Assembly: GCF_947494055.1 (NCBI RefSeq)
Contig: NZ_CANLTR010000009.1
Span: forward strand, 1 to 64,000
DNA: 64,000 nt
Source of the DNA: an uncultured Jannaschia sp.
GTDB taxonomy: Bacteria > Pseudomonadota > Alphaproteobacteria > Rhodobacterales > Rhodobacteraceae
Reading direction: 5' to 3'
Below are positions 1-9,003 of the stretch, piece by piece. A program made the translations under genes and the position numbers. The first letter of the stretch is position 1; the number at the start of each line of letters is the position of its first letter. The notes beneath the pieces were generated by a model that was given only the letters and a program-made list of their open reading frames with translations, was not told where the DNA came from and made no database searches.

Positions 1-147
1 GGCCAGTGGATGAACTGCATGAAGCTGCTCGGTCAAAAGCTCATGGCCCGAGATTTCGATCGTCAGACAGCCGAACTTCAGGTCCGCATCGCCATCCTCA
101 ACCGCTACACCGCCCTCGGCATCCCCGTCACGCGGCCCATCCGCTGA
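1..147 (+). CDS. IS transposase, C-terminal fragment (5' end outside window)
   Basis: The first 48 codons read in frame to a TGA at 145-147. The C-terminus (WMNCMKLLGQKLMARDFDRQ, then a short leucine-rich stretch ending TALGIPVTRPIR) resembles the tail of the IS5-family transposases common in Rhodobacterales, where the last residues read 'VAxFQVRxAVLNGFTALGIPV'. The DDE catalytic residues would lie upstream, outside the window, so activity cannot be judged. It is not operonic with the glucan genes, which begin about 490 bases later. The family call rests on my memory of similar C-termini; the coding frame itself is clear. Confidence 0.6.
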   Translation, partial: GQWMNCMKLLGQKLMARDFDRQTAELQVRIAILNRYTALGIPVTRPIR

Positions 148-490
148 CATCCACGGGGGAAAAGGGGGAACTCGGCCTTCAGCGCCTTTACGCAACAAGG
201 CCCCCGCAGGCCAACAGTCAGGGTAATAGGAGAACTGACCCTGCCACCGTCCGGCCATCAACGACATCCTTCCGCGACGCAAGTGACGTATAGTCATCCT
301 TTGCCGCGGGTTAGCGCCCACACGGAATTTCCCCTGTACGACGACCCTTTCGCTGGGGATTGACGCGGCGGAATGCATCAACGGCACCCTTGAGAACACA
401 TCTTTCCGCTCATTCCCGCAGAATTCAGCTGACGCCTGCTCATCTTTTTGGCGCGACATCCTATATACGGTGGGATACCGGGGATTCGGG
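148..490. other. Non-coding stretch between IS end and opgC promoter
   Basis: No reading frame here looks like a protein. It presumably contains the right end of the insertion sequence and flanking DNA. I could not identify a terminal inverted repeat because the left end is missing from the window. Confidence 0.4.
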
Positions 491-515
491 GGAACCGTCG
501 GATTGATCATAGGTT
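491..515 (+). promoter_or_regulatory. Candidate EcfG (general stress) promoter of the opg operon
   Basis: GGAAC at 491-495 and GTT at 513-515 are separated by exactly 17 bases, the form of alphaproteobacterial EcfG promoters. It reads toward opgC, giving a predicted transcript start near 523 and a leader of about 115 bases to the start at 639. The same window encodes EcfG, NepR and PhyR. With eight fixed bases about two chance hits are expected in a window of this size on both strands, so position upstream of an operon is the main support. Confidence 0.6.
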
Positions 516-638
516 GGACGTGTCATCACAATGGCACGACGCGACGTATTGTAGTCGCGACCTCATCACGTCCGGCGCTTGTCCGGCCCTCGCGACGCAT
601 TAATTAACCATTTCATTCTTACACGAGACTGCCGAAGG

Positions 639-1952
639 ATGATCACCACATCGCCCGAGACCGCCTACGCCGAGCCGGCGCCGACGATGATGACGGCTGC
701 GCGGTCCATACGCGACCCTCGCCTCGACTTCTTCCGCGGCGTGGCGATCTTCGTCATCCTGATCTCGCACACCCCGGGCAACGCCTGGAACGCGTGGATG
801 CCGTCGCAGCTCGGCTTCTCCGATGCGACGGAGATCTTCGTCTTCTGTTCGGGCATGGCCTCCGCCATCGCCTTCGGACGCACCTTCGACCAGCGGGGCT
901 GGGCGCTTGGCACGGCGCGGGTCGCCTATCGTGTGTGGCAGATCTACTGGGCGCATCTCGCGCTGTTTCTCGTTCTGGCGGCGTTTCTGGCCGGGATCGA
1001 CGCGACGGGCTGGCATCCCAAGGCGATCTATGTCGGCTCGCTGAACCTGATTCAGTTCTTCGAGGATCCCGCGCCCCTGCTCATCGGCCTGATGACGCTG
1101 ACCTACGTGCCGAACTATTTCGACATCCTGCCGATGTACATGGTGCTGCTGGCGATGATGCCTTTCGCGCTCGCCTTGTCGCGGGTCTCGCTGCCGCTCG
1201 TCTTCGCCATGTCGGTCGCGTTGTGGTTCATGGCGCAGGGGCCGCTGCTGGACGGGCTCGGGCTCGGACATTTGCACCTCGCGCTTCCGGCGGAGCCGTG
1301 GTCGGACCGGACGTGGTACTTCAACCCGTTCGCCTGGCAGCTCGTCTTCTTCACCGGGTTCGCCCTAATGCGGGGCTGGATCCCTGCGCCGCCGGTCCAC
1401 CCCTGGCTGATCGCCCTGGCGACCGCCTTTGCGCTGGCCTCGCTCGCGGTTTCGGTGGCGGGCTTCCGCCTTTTCGACAGCGCATTCGTGAAGGGGGCTT
1501 ATAGTGCGGTCACGGGTTGTAACGAAACCGGCTTCGGCGCATGCAATCCCGTCTTCGACTGGCGCGACGCCAACCGGCCGTGGTTCGACAAGTCGAGCTT
1601 CGCCATCCTGCATTACTTGCACTTCCTTTCAATCGCCTACCTTGCCTGGGTTCTTGCGGGCGCCCGGGGGCGCCGTCTCGTTTCGGAGGGCGGGGGCACG
1701 CTTGCCCGCACCTGGAACGATGCGGTCGCGGTGGTGATGAAGGTCGGACAACAAAGCCTCGCCGTGTTCATCGCCTCGATGATCCTCGCGCGGGTGAATG
1801 GCTATCTGCTCGACGTGATCGGGCGCAACTGGGGGACTTTCGCTCTGATCAACTTGACTGGCATCGGCCTGCTCATCGCCTGTGCCTACGTGGCAGGATG
1901 GTTCAAATCGCAGCCCTGGCGGGCCAAGCCGTCGGCGGAGGCCGGGGCATGA
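639..1952 (+). CDS. opgC: OpgC-type membrane acyltransferase (glucan succinylation)
   Basis: This 437-residue integral membrane protein belongs to the OpgC family, which adds succinyl groups to osmoregulated periplasmic glucans. The conserved N-terminal block RDPRLDFFRG followed by VILISHTPGNAWNAW is plain near residues 26-55, and many hydrophobic segments follow to the end. I chose ATG 639, the first ATG of the frame. A TTG at 579 would add 20 residues that show no coding character, and a GAAGG directly abuts the ATG, so the start is not certain. The stop overlaps the next start as ATGA (1949-1952), so opgC and opgG are translationally coupled. It is the first gene of opgC-opgG-opgH. Confidence 0.88.
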   Translation: MITTSPETAYAEPAPTMMTAARSIRDPRLDFFRGVAIFVILISHTPGNAWNAWMPSQLGFSDATEIFVFCSGMASAIAFGRTFDQRGWALGTARVAYRVWQIYWAHLALFLVLAAFLAGIDATGWHPKAIYVGSLNLIQFFEDPAPLLIGLMTLTYVPNYFDILPMYMVLLAMMPFALALSRVSLPLVFAMSVALWFMAQGPLLDGLGLGHLHLALPAEPWSDRTWYFNPFAWQLVFFTGFALMRGWIPAPPVHPWLIALATAFALASLAVSVAGFRLFDSAFVKGAYSAVTGCNETGFGACNPVFDWRDANRPWFDKSSFAILHYLHFLSIAYLAWVLAGARGRRLVSEGGGTLARTWNDAVAVVMKVGQQSLAVFIASMILARVNGYLLDVIGRNWGTFALINLTGIGLLIACAYVAGWFKSQPWRAKPSAEAGA

Positions 1953-3484
1953 GGCGGCGCGGCTTCCTCGCCGGCGTCTCCGGTCTCGCGCTGTCCACGG
2001 CGTTGCCGCTGCGAGCCGCACCGCCCGCGATCCTCGAGACGGAGCCGTTCGGCCCGGAGACGGTGATCGAGATGGCCCGGACGCTCGCCGCCAGCGAGTA
2101 TACGGTTCGCGCGGAAGTGCCACCGGAATGGCGCGACCTGACCTACGACCAGTACCGCCGCATCTGGTTCGATCCGCGTAATGCCGTGTGGAGCGACACG
2201 GATCTGCCGTTCCGCATGGACCTGTTCCACCCCGGGCTCTATTTCCCCCGGCCGGTCGAGATCGACGTCGTTGCGAACGGCGAGGCCAATCGTCTGGCCT
2301 TCGATCTGGCGCTTTTCGACAAGACGGACGATGCGCCGGACCTGCCCGACGACGCCTCGATGGGCTATTCCGGCCTGCGCCTGCGGTACCGTTACCCGGA
2401 GGAGACCAACCCGCGCGAATTCGCGGTCTTCCAGGGGGCGAGCTACTTCCGGGCGATCGGGGCGGATCAGCAATACGGCCTGTCCGCGCGCGGCCTGGCG
2501 CTGCGGACCGGCGACGCGGATGGCGAGGAATTTCCGGAGTTCATCCGGTTCTGGGTCGAGACGCCGGGGTCCGACGACACGGCCGTCATCGTCCACGCGC
2601 TCCTCGACTCGCCTTCGGTGGCGGGCGCCTACCGGTTCGAGATCGAGCCGGGCCCGGCCTGTCTGATACGGGTGGAGGCGACGCTGTTTCCGCGCGTGGA
2701 TCTCGATCATGTGGGGCTTGCGCCGCTGACCTCGATGTTCCTCTACGACGAGACGAACCGGTCGCGCTTCGACGATTTCCGTCCCGGCGTCCACGATTCC
2801 GACGGCCTGCTGATTTGGAACGGCGTGGGGGAGATGCTCTGGCGGCCGCTCGCCAATCCGCGCGCGCTCGGGGTCTCGGGCTTCGTCGATGACGGCCTGC
2901 GCGGCTTCGGCCTGATGCAGCGATCGCGCAAGCTGTCGGATTTCGCCGACCTCGAGGCGCATTATCAGGACCGCCCCAGTCTCTGGATCGCGCCGGAGGG
3001 TGATTGGGGTCCGGGCATCGTTCGACTGGTGGAGATCCCGTCCGACAAGGAAATCTACGACAACATCGTCGCCTACTGGCGCCCGCACGAACCGATCCTC
3101 GCCGGGTCCGAGCATCGCTATGCATACAACATGATCTGGGGCGACGAGCGGGCCACCGACGCCCCGATCCCGCGCGGCGACGTCGCGCGGGTGATGCAGA
3201 CCTATATCGGCGCGAACTTCAACCGGGACGGTCAGGTCGTCGCAATCGATTACGCCGAGCACCCCCGGATCGGCGATCCGCTCGAGGATATCACCGTGCG
3301 GGTGTCGGCGGACCTGGTCGAGCCGTCCGAAGGCGTGTTGCAGCACAACTCGGAGACAGGGGGTACCCGCCTTACCTTCGGCTTCGATCCTGAAGACAAC
3401 GAAGCCCTGGAATTCCGCGCTCAATTGTTCCGCGAAGGCGAAGCTGTCTCGGAAGTCTGGCTTTACAGATGGACCTCGTCATGA
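1949..3484 (+). CDS. opgG: Periplasmic glucan biosynthesis protein OpgG/OpgD
   Basis: A 511-residue protein of the MdoG/OpgG family, needed in the periplasm for building or branching the beta-glucan backbone made by OpgH. The family pattern begins soon after the leader (YRRIWFDPRNAVW, then FRMDLFHPGLYF) and runs over the full length. The N-terminus reads MRRRGFLAG followed by a hydrophobic stretch and an AA cleavage region. This is a twin-arginine (Tat) type leader as in OpgD, rather than the Sec leader of OpgG, so the paralogue name is a choice between the two. It overlaps opgC (ATGA) upstream and opgH (ATGA at 3481-3484) downstream. Confidence 0.88.
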   Translation: MRRRGFLAGVSGLALSTALPLRAAPPAILETEPFGPETVIEMARTLAASEYTVRAEVPPEWRDLTYDQYRRIWFDPRNAVWSDTDLPFRMDLFHPGLYFPRPVEIDVVANGEANRLAFDLALFDKTDDAPDLPDDASMGYSGLRLRYRYPEETNPREFAVFQGASYFRAIGADQQYGLSARGLALRTGDADGEEFPEFIRFWVETPGSDDTAVIVHALLDSPSVAGAYRFEIEPGPACLIRVEATLFPRVDLDHVGLAPLTSMFLYDETNRSRFDDFRPGVHDSDGLLIWNGVGEMLWRPLANPRALGVSGFVDDGLRGFGLMQRSRKLSDFADLEAHYQDRPSLWIAPEGDWGPGIVRLVEIPSDKEIYDNIVAYWRPHEPILAGSEHRYAYNMIWGDERATDAPIPRGDVARVMQTYIGANFNRDGQVVAIDYAEHPRIGDPLEDITVRVSADLVEPSEGVLQHNSETGGTRLTFGFDPEDNEALEFRAQLFREGEAVSEVWLYRWTSS

Positions 3485-5328
3485 CCGACCCCGATCCCGG
3501 CCGGATGCCCGCACCGCGTCCGCTCGCCCATCCGCGGCAGGACCTCGCCCGTCGGTTCCACGATCGTGCGGCGCCGAGCTTCGTGCGCGATGCGGATGCG
3601 GCCTTCTGGCGTCTCGGCACGTTCCTTCCGGCGGCGGTCGCCACCGTCCTTCTTCTCTGGGGGTTCCTGTCGTGGTTCGCCAATGACGGCACGACCTGGG
3701 CGGAGGCGCTACTGGCCGTGCTGATCGGCGTCGGGTTCTTCTGGATCGCCTTCAGCTTCACGACGGTGCTCGCAGGCGCCTACGCGATGTTCCGCCGCGT
3801 CGCAGTGGCCGACGGACCGGTCCGCCCCCTCGACGTGGCGCTTCTGGTGCCGGTTCACGAGGAAGCCCCGTGGGACGTCATGGGCAATGCCGCGGCCATG
3901 CTCGAGCGCCTCGCCGCGGCGCCGGGGGCGCATAGCTACGCGCTCTATATACTGTCGGACACGCGCAATGCCGACCTCGCGGCGCAGGAAGAAGCCGCCT
4001 ACGCGATGCTCCGGCATCGTATGCCGGACGTACCGATCTGGTATCGCCGCCGGCGCGTGAACACCGACCGCAAGGTCGGCAACCTCGCGCAATGGGTCGA
4101 ACGTTGGGGCGGCGGGCACGACGCCATGCTCGTCCTCGACGCCGACAGCCTGATGTCCGCACAGGCGATCCGGGAACTTTCGGATGCACTCGGCCGCGAC
4201 CCGACCGCCGGACTGGTCCAATCCTTCCCACAACTTATCGGCGCCCGCACCCTGTTCGCCCGCAGCCAGCAATTTGCCAACGCCATCTACGGCGTCGCTC
4301 TGGCCGAAGGGTTGGCACGCTGGACCGGGCACGAGGGCAATTACTGGGGCCACAACGCCATCATCCGCACCCAGGCCTTCGCCGCCTCCGCCGGCCTGCC
4401 GCATATCCGGTCCTTCAGCGGGCGCGACAACCTTATCCTGAGCCACGACTTCGTCGAGGCCGGGCTGCTGCGTCGCGCAGGGTGGTCCGTCCGATTCCTC
4501 CCGCGTCTGCGCGGCAGCTACGAGGAAACCCCGCCGACACTCATCGACCACGTCTTGCGCGACCGTCGCTGGTGCAAGGGCAACCTGCAGCATCTGGGTC
4601 TCCTCGGCACGCGCGGCTTCCACGCATTGTCGCGCTTCCACATGTTCCACGGGGCCGTCGGTTATCTGCTTTCGCCGCTCTGGTTCCTGCTCCTCGCGCT
4701 CTGGGCCACGATCGGCGTCTCGGAGGAGCGGTCGGTCATCAATTACTTCTCGCCCGAGAACCCGCTGGTGCCGAACTGGCCCGAGATGTCGCCGGTCAAT
4801 CACGTCTGGCTGATGGCGACGATGTATACGCTCCTGCTCGCGCCGAAGCTCATCGGCGCAGGCGTCCTCGTCGCGTCCGGCACGCGGTTGTCGTATCTGG
4901 GCGGCGGGTGGCGCTTCACCGGGTCGCTCCTGCTGGAGATCGCCGTTTCGATCGCCTACGCGCCGATCCTCATGGTTCAACAGACGTTGGCCGTCATCGC
5001 GGCGTTCGCGGACGTCAAGTTCGACTGGACACCGCAATCGCGCGCCGGAACGCCGCAAAGCTGGACGACGCTGCTGCGCTTTCATGCGTTCGAGACGGTG
5101 ATCGGCCTGCTGCTTTTCTTCGGCATGCTGACGGGGTTCGTCTCCTACTGGCTGATCCCGATCATGGCGAGCCTTTTGCTGGCCGCGCCCCTCTCGCGCC
5201 TGTCGGCCGTGCCGGTCTTCGGCACGATGGCGACACCGCAGGAGGTCCGGGCGCCGCTCGTCGCGAAGCGGGCCGCGCGCTGGCGGGCGGAACTCCGGGC
5301 CGCCGTGGCGCCGACCCCCGCCGAATAG
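3481..5328 (+). CDS. opgH: Glucan glucosyltransferase OpgH
   Basis: A 615-residue inner-membrane family-2 glycosyltransferase that polymerises glucose from UDP-glucose and passes the chain across the membrane. Visible are two N-terminal hydrophobic segments, a cytosolic catalytic domain with the acidic motif MLVLDADSL and the acceptor-side motif DRRWCKGN (the QxxRW-like element), then a group of C-terminal membrane segments. ATG 3481 forms an ATGA overlap with the opgG stop; an in-frame ATG at 3469 would give four extra residues. It is shorter than the enterobacterial protein (about 850 residues), as is usual for alphaproteobacteria. It ends one base before the stop of the convergent esterase gene, leaving no room for a separate terminator. 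Confidence 0.9.
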   Translation: MTDPDPGRMPAPRPLAHPRQDLARRFHDRAAPSFVRDADAAFWRLGTFLPAAVATVLLLWGFLSWFANDGTTWAEALLAVLIGVGFFWIAFSFTTVLAGAYAMFRRVAVADGPVRPLDVALLVPVHEEAPWDVMGNAAAMLERLAAAPGAHSYALYILSDTRNADLAAQEEAAYAMLRHRMPDVPIWYRRRRVNTDRKVGNLAQWVERWGGGHDAMLVLDADSLMSAQAIRELSDALGRDPTAGLVQSFPQLIGARTLFARSQQFANAIYGVALAEGLARWTGHEGNYWGHNAIIRTQAFAASAGLPHIRSFSGRDNLILSHDFVEAGLLRRAGWSVRFLPRLRGSYEETPPTLIDHVLRDRRWCKGNLQHLGLLGTRGFHALSRFHMFHGAVGYLLSPLWFLLLALWATIGVSEERSVINYFSPENPLVPNWPEMSPVNHVWLMATMYTLLLAPKLIGAGVLVASGTRLSYLGGGWRFTGSLLLEIAVSIAYAPILMVQQTLAVIAAFADVKFDWTPQSRAGTPQSWTTLLRFHAFETVIGLLLFFGMLTGFVSYWLIPIMASLLLAAPLSRLSAVPVFGTMATPQEVRAPLVAKRAARWRAELRAAVAPTPAE

Positions 5329-5329
5329 G

Positions 5330-6178
5330 TCATTCGCGGGGGAGGGCCTCGAACCAGTCGAGCATCATTTCCGCCCATCCCTCCGGCACGCCATGGCCGC
5401 CGGGGTGGAGGGCGAATTCCAGGGCGCTTCCCGGCGCGCAGGCCCAGGCCCGCCGCAGGAACCTATCCGTTTTGGCATAGGCGGTCGGGGCAGGGCTTTC
5501 GCAGCCATTCGCCCTGCGGAACAGCGACAGACCCTCGATGATGTCGCCCTGCAGGTAACGTCCCCCGCCGAGCGGGCGTCCCTCGAGCGGCACCGTGCCG
5601 TCCGACCAGCCATGGGTCTGGAACAGCCGGACCGGACCCGCGCAGCTTTCGGGATGCGGCCGCCAGAACCCACCCGCGACCGGCGCGTAGGCCGCGTAGG
5701 CATCCGGCGTCCGGCAGGCAATGTAGGTCGTGAGGAACGCGCCGTTCGAAAACCCGGCGAGGATCACGCGCGACGCGTCGATCCCGTGACGGGCGGCGGC
5801 GTCCGCCACGACCTGGGCCAGGAACGCCGCGTCGTCCCGCCGCCCGGTTTCGCCCATGCGAAAGGACCAGAAACCGCCGCCACGTCCCTCGCGGCTGAGC
5901 CCGTCCGGCGCGATCATTGCATAGCCCCGCCCGCTGAGCGCCTCGACCACCCCGCGCATCCGCATCATCGTCGCGCCGCTCGCTCCGGCGCCGTGCAGCA
6001 GGATCACGGCCGGCGCGTTGTCCATGTCAGGCCGGATGATCCGGTAGGTCCCGCCAGCGATCTCGCATAGTCCGTCAGGTCCCGGGCATTCCTGTGCAAC
6101 CCCGAGCCCGGCCCAGAACGCGAGCATCGCGGCGCCCGCGATCCGCCGGAACACCGCGAGGCGCCCATATCCGTTCAT
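5330..6178 (-). CDS. LpqC-type polyhydroxybutyrate depolymerase/esterase
   Basis: A 282-residue secreted alpha/beta hydrolase of the LpqC/PHB-depolymerase family. It has a signal peptide (RIAGAAMLAFWAGLGVAQ), an oxyanion loop VILLHGAGASG, the nucleophile elbow GFSNGA, an acid loop WSDGTVP and the catalytic histidine in HPGGHGVP. The start ATG at 6178 is preceded by GGAG at the right distance; the longer frame upstream is not coding-like. The family acts on short polyesters, feruloyl or acetyl esters, and the true substrate cannot be told from sequence. It stands alone, convergent with opgH. Confidence 0.85.
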   Translation of the reverse strand: MNGYGRLAVFRRIAGAAMLAFWAGLGVAQECPGPDGLCEIAGGTYRIIRPDMDNAPAVILLHGAGASGATMMRMRGVVEALSGRGYAMIAPDGLSREGRGGGFWSFRMGETGRRDDAAFLAQVVADAAARHGIDASRVILAGFSNGAFLTTYIACRTPDAYAAYAPVAGGFWRPHPESCAGPVRLFQTHGWSDGTVPLEGRPLGGGRYLQGDIIEGLSLFRRANGCESPAPTAYAKTDRFLRRAWACAPGSALEFALHPGGHGVPEGWAEMMLDWFEALPRE

Positions 6179-6747
6179 CGTCTTACTCCGATCCACCACG
6201 TCTGCTGACTTGATCGCATTGATACCGTCAGGCTCTTTCCGCAGGCACTTCGGTATCATTCTGCGGCGACAAAGGCTGGTCAACGCGCCGATGCGCCACA
6301 GTCGCCTGAGCGTGAACCTCAATGCGCAGGTCTCCGCGAACGGCTTGCTCGGTCGCAGGGCAAGGCAGGACCTTAAGCAACTCAACCCGAAATAACGCCC
6401 GGACCCGGACCCGGAACGACGCCGCCGGCCTAGCGTGGCGCGTCTACAATTTGCCCATCTCTCTTGCCACCGAGCGCGCCCAGCTCGGCCAGTCCATCGT
6501 CGCTTTCCCTTGCCTCTGACAGGCCAGCGCCGATGGTGGCAAAGACAGTTATGGGTCAATGCGTCAGGCCGAAGGGCCCGGGGAACGTACACGGAGGCGG
6601 ACGTTTATGCAGACCGGAGGCGCAAGCGCACCCTACGTCCTGGCAACGCTGATCCCGCCCCGCCATGCAAGCGGGCCGGCACCGCTGGCACCATCGTCCT
6701 CAGCGCTCAGTCCGCCAATGCGCACGCCTCGACCGCCCCGACGGCCG
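6179..6747. other. Intergenic region, 569 bases, no recognised gene
   Basis: Open frames exist on both strands but none shows family similarity or a ribosome binding site, and codon third positions are not GC-biased as in the neighbouring genes. It contains the promoter side of the esterase gene at its left end. I see no RNA gene or repeat. Confidence 0.4.
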
Positions 6748-7485
6748 TCACCCATCCGCGTCCGGCGCCTCCGAGGGCCGCGACAGACGGAACCGGCCGA
6801 AGATCGGGCGGTGATCCGAGGCGATCCGCGCCAGTGGGCCGTCGACGACGTGGCATTCGACAAGTTCGACGCCGTCCAACCATGCGAAGCGGTCGAGGCG
6901 CAGGATCGGGCGCGCGGCTGGAAAGCTGGGGCCGGGGCTTTCGGTCTGCATTCCGGATCGGAGGGGCTCGAGCCCGCGCGCCGCGGCCCATTCGTTGAAA
7001 TCGCCCGCCATCACCGTCGGGCAGGGCGGCATCGCGTCGAGCTTCTCTCGGAGAAAATCCAGCTGAAGTCGGCGGTTGCGACGAAGAAGGCCGAGATGGA
7101 CGCCGACCAGCCGGACCCGAAGGCCCGCCAGCCGGAGGGTCGCGATGACTGCCCCGCGCGGCTCGAACGCCGGAAGGTCGAAGCGCTGGATATCCTCGAT
7201 CACCACGTCCGGGGAGACGAGCACGGCGATCCCGTGCCAGCCGATCCCCAGTCCCGAGGCTGAGAGGTTCAGCGTCTCGTAGCCCGCGATCCGGCGGTCG
7301 ATTGCCGGGAGGGCGGAGCGCCGGGGGTGCAGCCGGAAGTCGGCTTCCTGGAGGATAACGACATCGGCGCCGAGCCGGCCGATCACTTCCACCGTACGCC
7401 CCGCCCGACGCCGCAGATCCTGGCCCAGCCCCTTGCACACGTTCCAGCTGGCGACGGTCAGCTCTCCGGGCGCGGTCCCCCTCAT
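6748..7485 (-). CDS. Endonuclease/exonuclease/phosphatase (EEP) family protein
   Basis: A 245-residue EEP-fold hydrolase. The metal and catalytic motifs are in order: SWNV near residue 13, LQEADF near 45, the central GVHLG, the DFNEW motif (catalytic Asp and Asn) and the final SDHRPIF histidine motif. No signal peptide is evident. The family includes nucleases and phospholipid or phosphoinositide phosphatases. The neighbour upstream is a phospholipase D-like protein, an arrangement often seen beside cardiolipin-synthase-type genes, so a lipid or nucleic-acid phosphodiesterase role is an inference. A GTG at 7545 would give a 20-residue longer form; 7485 was preferred because the fold starts about ten residues later. 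Confidence 0.78.
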   Translation of the reverse strand: MRGTAPGELTVASWNVCKGLGQDLRRRAGRTVEVIGRLGADVVILQEADFRLHPRRSALPAIDRRIAGYETLNLSASGLGIGWHGIAVLVSPDVVIEDIQRFDLPAFEPRGAVIATLRLAGLRVRLVGVHLGLLRRNRRLQLDFLREKLDAMPPCPTVMAGDFNEWAAARGLEPLRSGMQTESPGPSFPAARPILRLDRFAWLDGVELVECHVVDGPLARIASDHRPIFGRFRLSRPSEAPDADG

Positions 7486-7590
7486 CGCGCTGCGTCCGAA
7501 GGGCCAAGAATACAGGGAGATGCTTCGGCTGCGCCGTCCCGGCACGGGGTCCCGTCGCCTCGAAGGGTGGGCCTCGATACCTCGCGAAAG

Positions 7591-8721
7591 TCACCCATCT
7601 GATCTCCCCCGCGTCGTCAACGTATCGCCACGCGATCCCAAGTCGCTTCCAATTCGGTCCGCGTGACTACCACATGTCGCCAAGGGGACCGAAAGCCCCC
7701 AATCCTCGTCCCATTGCGCACGCAAGGCCGCGTGGAGCGCAGGCGACGTGCTGAACACGCCGCTTTCGAAGTTTACGCTGCCGCTGAGAATGTCGAGATT
7801 GAAGCTGCTGACGGAGGACCACGCCTCGTCCACCTGCGCGAGCTTGGCGTGGATCATTCCGCCCGTGTATTCGTGAATCCTCACCCCGCGGCGGGCGAGG
7901 GCCAGTGCGAAGCCTTGCCCGAGCACGTCGATCAGGCGGTGATCGCTGCGCGCGGGCATCAGGATACGGACCTCTGCGCCGTTCTCCACAGCGGAGATCA
8001 TGGCCCGCCACAGCCGCCGGTTCGGAACCAGGTAGGGCGTCGTCAGGAGGACCGAGGACCGCGCCTGTGCGATCCGTTCGGGAAGCGAGCGCCGAAGATC
8101 GGCCTGCGGATGCAGGTTCGGCCCGCCGATCGCGTAGGTCCAGCCTTCCTGCATGTCCCGCGCGTCCGTCACGTGCGGGTCGAGCCTGCGATCATGCGCC
8201 CGGCGCGAGGTTCGCTCGAACTCCGCCACGATCGCCGGCGGAAGCGGACCGCCGACCCGGATCATCGTATCGCGCCATTGCAGCATGTAATCCGCGTAGC
8301 AGGAGCCGCCGACCATCAATTGGGCCTCGTCACAGATCAGGGTCTTGCGATGCAGCCGATGCACGTTCCGGATCGGGTTGGATGCGACATCCCACGGGCC
8401 GTTCAGCATCGTGATGCGTCCCCCGCTCCGAAGCAGCGCCTGGCCGCCGTCGCTGTCGATCAGTCCGCGACTCCCGATCCCGTCCGCCAGAACACGCACG
8501 TCGACACCTTGCCGCGCCTTCGCCGCAAGCAGGTCGAGAAGCCTGCGGCCGATGCCGGTCGTGTCGAAGATGTACTGCTCGAGGCGGATGCTCGTCCGGG
8601 CACTGTCGCATTGCGCCATCACGGCATCCCAGATGGCCCGGTTGTCCTGGAACAGCTCCCAGTCCGGCTCGTCAGGCGTCCAATTCGCCGTGTATTCCTG
8701 ACGCCTGCGTTCCACGGGCAT
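7591..8721 (-). CDS. Phospholipase D-like protein (ClsB/cardiolipin synthase type)
   Basis: A 376-residue protein with two PLD catalytic repeats. The first HxKxxxxD motif is HRKTLICD (about residue 123) and the second is HAKLAQVD (about residue 291), each followed by the expected small-residue stretch (GGSCYAD, SSFNLDILSGS). There is no N-terminal membrane segment, so it resembles ClsB, which makes cardiolipin or phosphatidyl-transfer products, more than ClsA. It lies 105 bases upstream of the EEP gene on the same strand and is probably co-transcribed. Confidence 0.85.
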   Translation of the reverse strand: MPVERRRQEYTANWTPDEPDWELFQDNRAIWDAVMAQCDSARTSIRLEQYIFDTTGIGRRLLDLLAAKARQGVDVRVLADGIGSRGLIDSDGGQALLRSGGRITMLNGPWDVASNPIRNVHRLHRKTLICDEAQLMVGGSCYADYMLQWRDTMIRVGGPLPPAIVAEFERTSRRAHDRRLDPHVTDARDMQEGWTYAIGGPNLHPQADLRRSLPERIAQARSSVLLTTPYLVPNRRLWRAMISAVENGAEVRILMPARSDHRLIDVLGQGFALALARRGVRIHEYTGGMIHAKLAQVDEAWSSVSSFNLDILSGSVNFESGVFSTSPALHAALRAQWDEDWGLSVPLATCGSHADRIGSDLGSRGDTLTTRGRSDG

Positions 8722-9003
8722 GGCGTTGAACGCGCACGGTGGGACAGTTGTTCAGACGATTTACCGATCGACCGTTGCGCCAATCCCGCAGGTCCATGAA
8801 GGAGTCGCCGCCGGCCGCGTTCACCGATGGGTCCTTTGAGTTTGGAAGAACTTGGTGCAGTCGATCGTCCGGCCACGCCGATAGCGACGCAACGCCCGGG
8901 GCCCGAAAAGGTCCGGGTGCAGACCGTACGCGTCTCGAAGGTCAGACCAGTTCAGGCCTTTCAAGTCGAGCGTCGGGTCGGGATCGCACCGTTACTTCTT
9001 CGT

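Noticed and set aside
1541-1948. Upstream extension of the opgG frame into opgC
   Set aside because: The 136 extra codons lie in the wrong frame of opgC, and the Tat leader at ATG 1949 defines the start.
8729-8753. EcfG-like element upstream of the phospholipase D-like gene
   Set aside because: The minus strand reads TGAAC with an 18-base spacer, which misses both the -35 consensus and the spacing.
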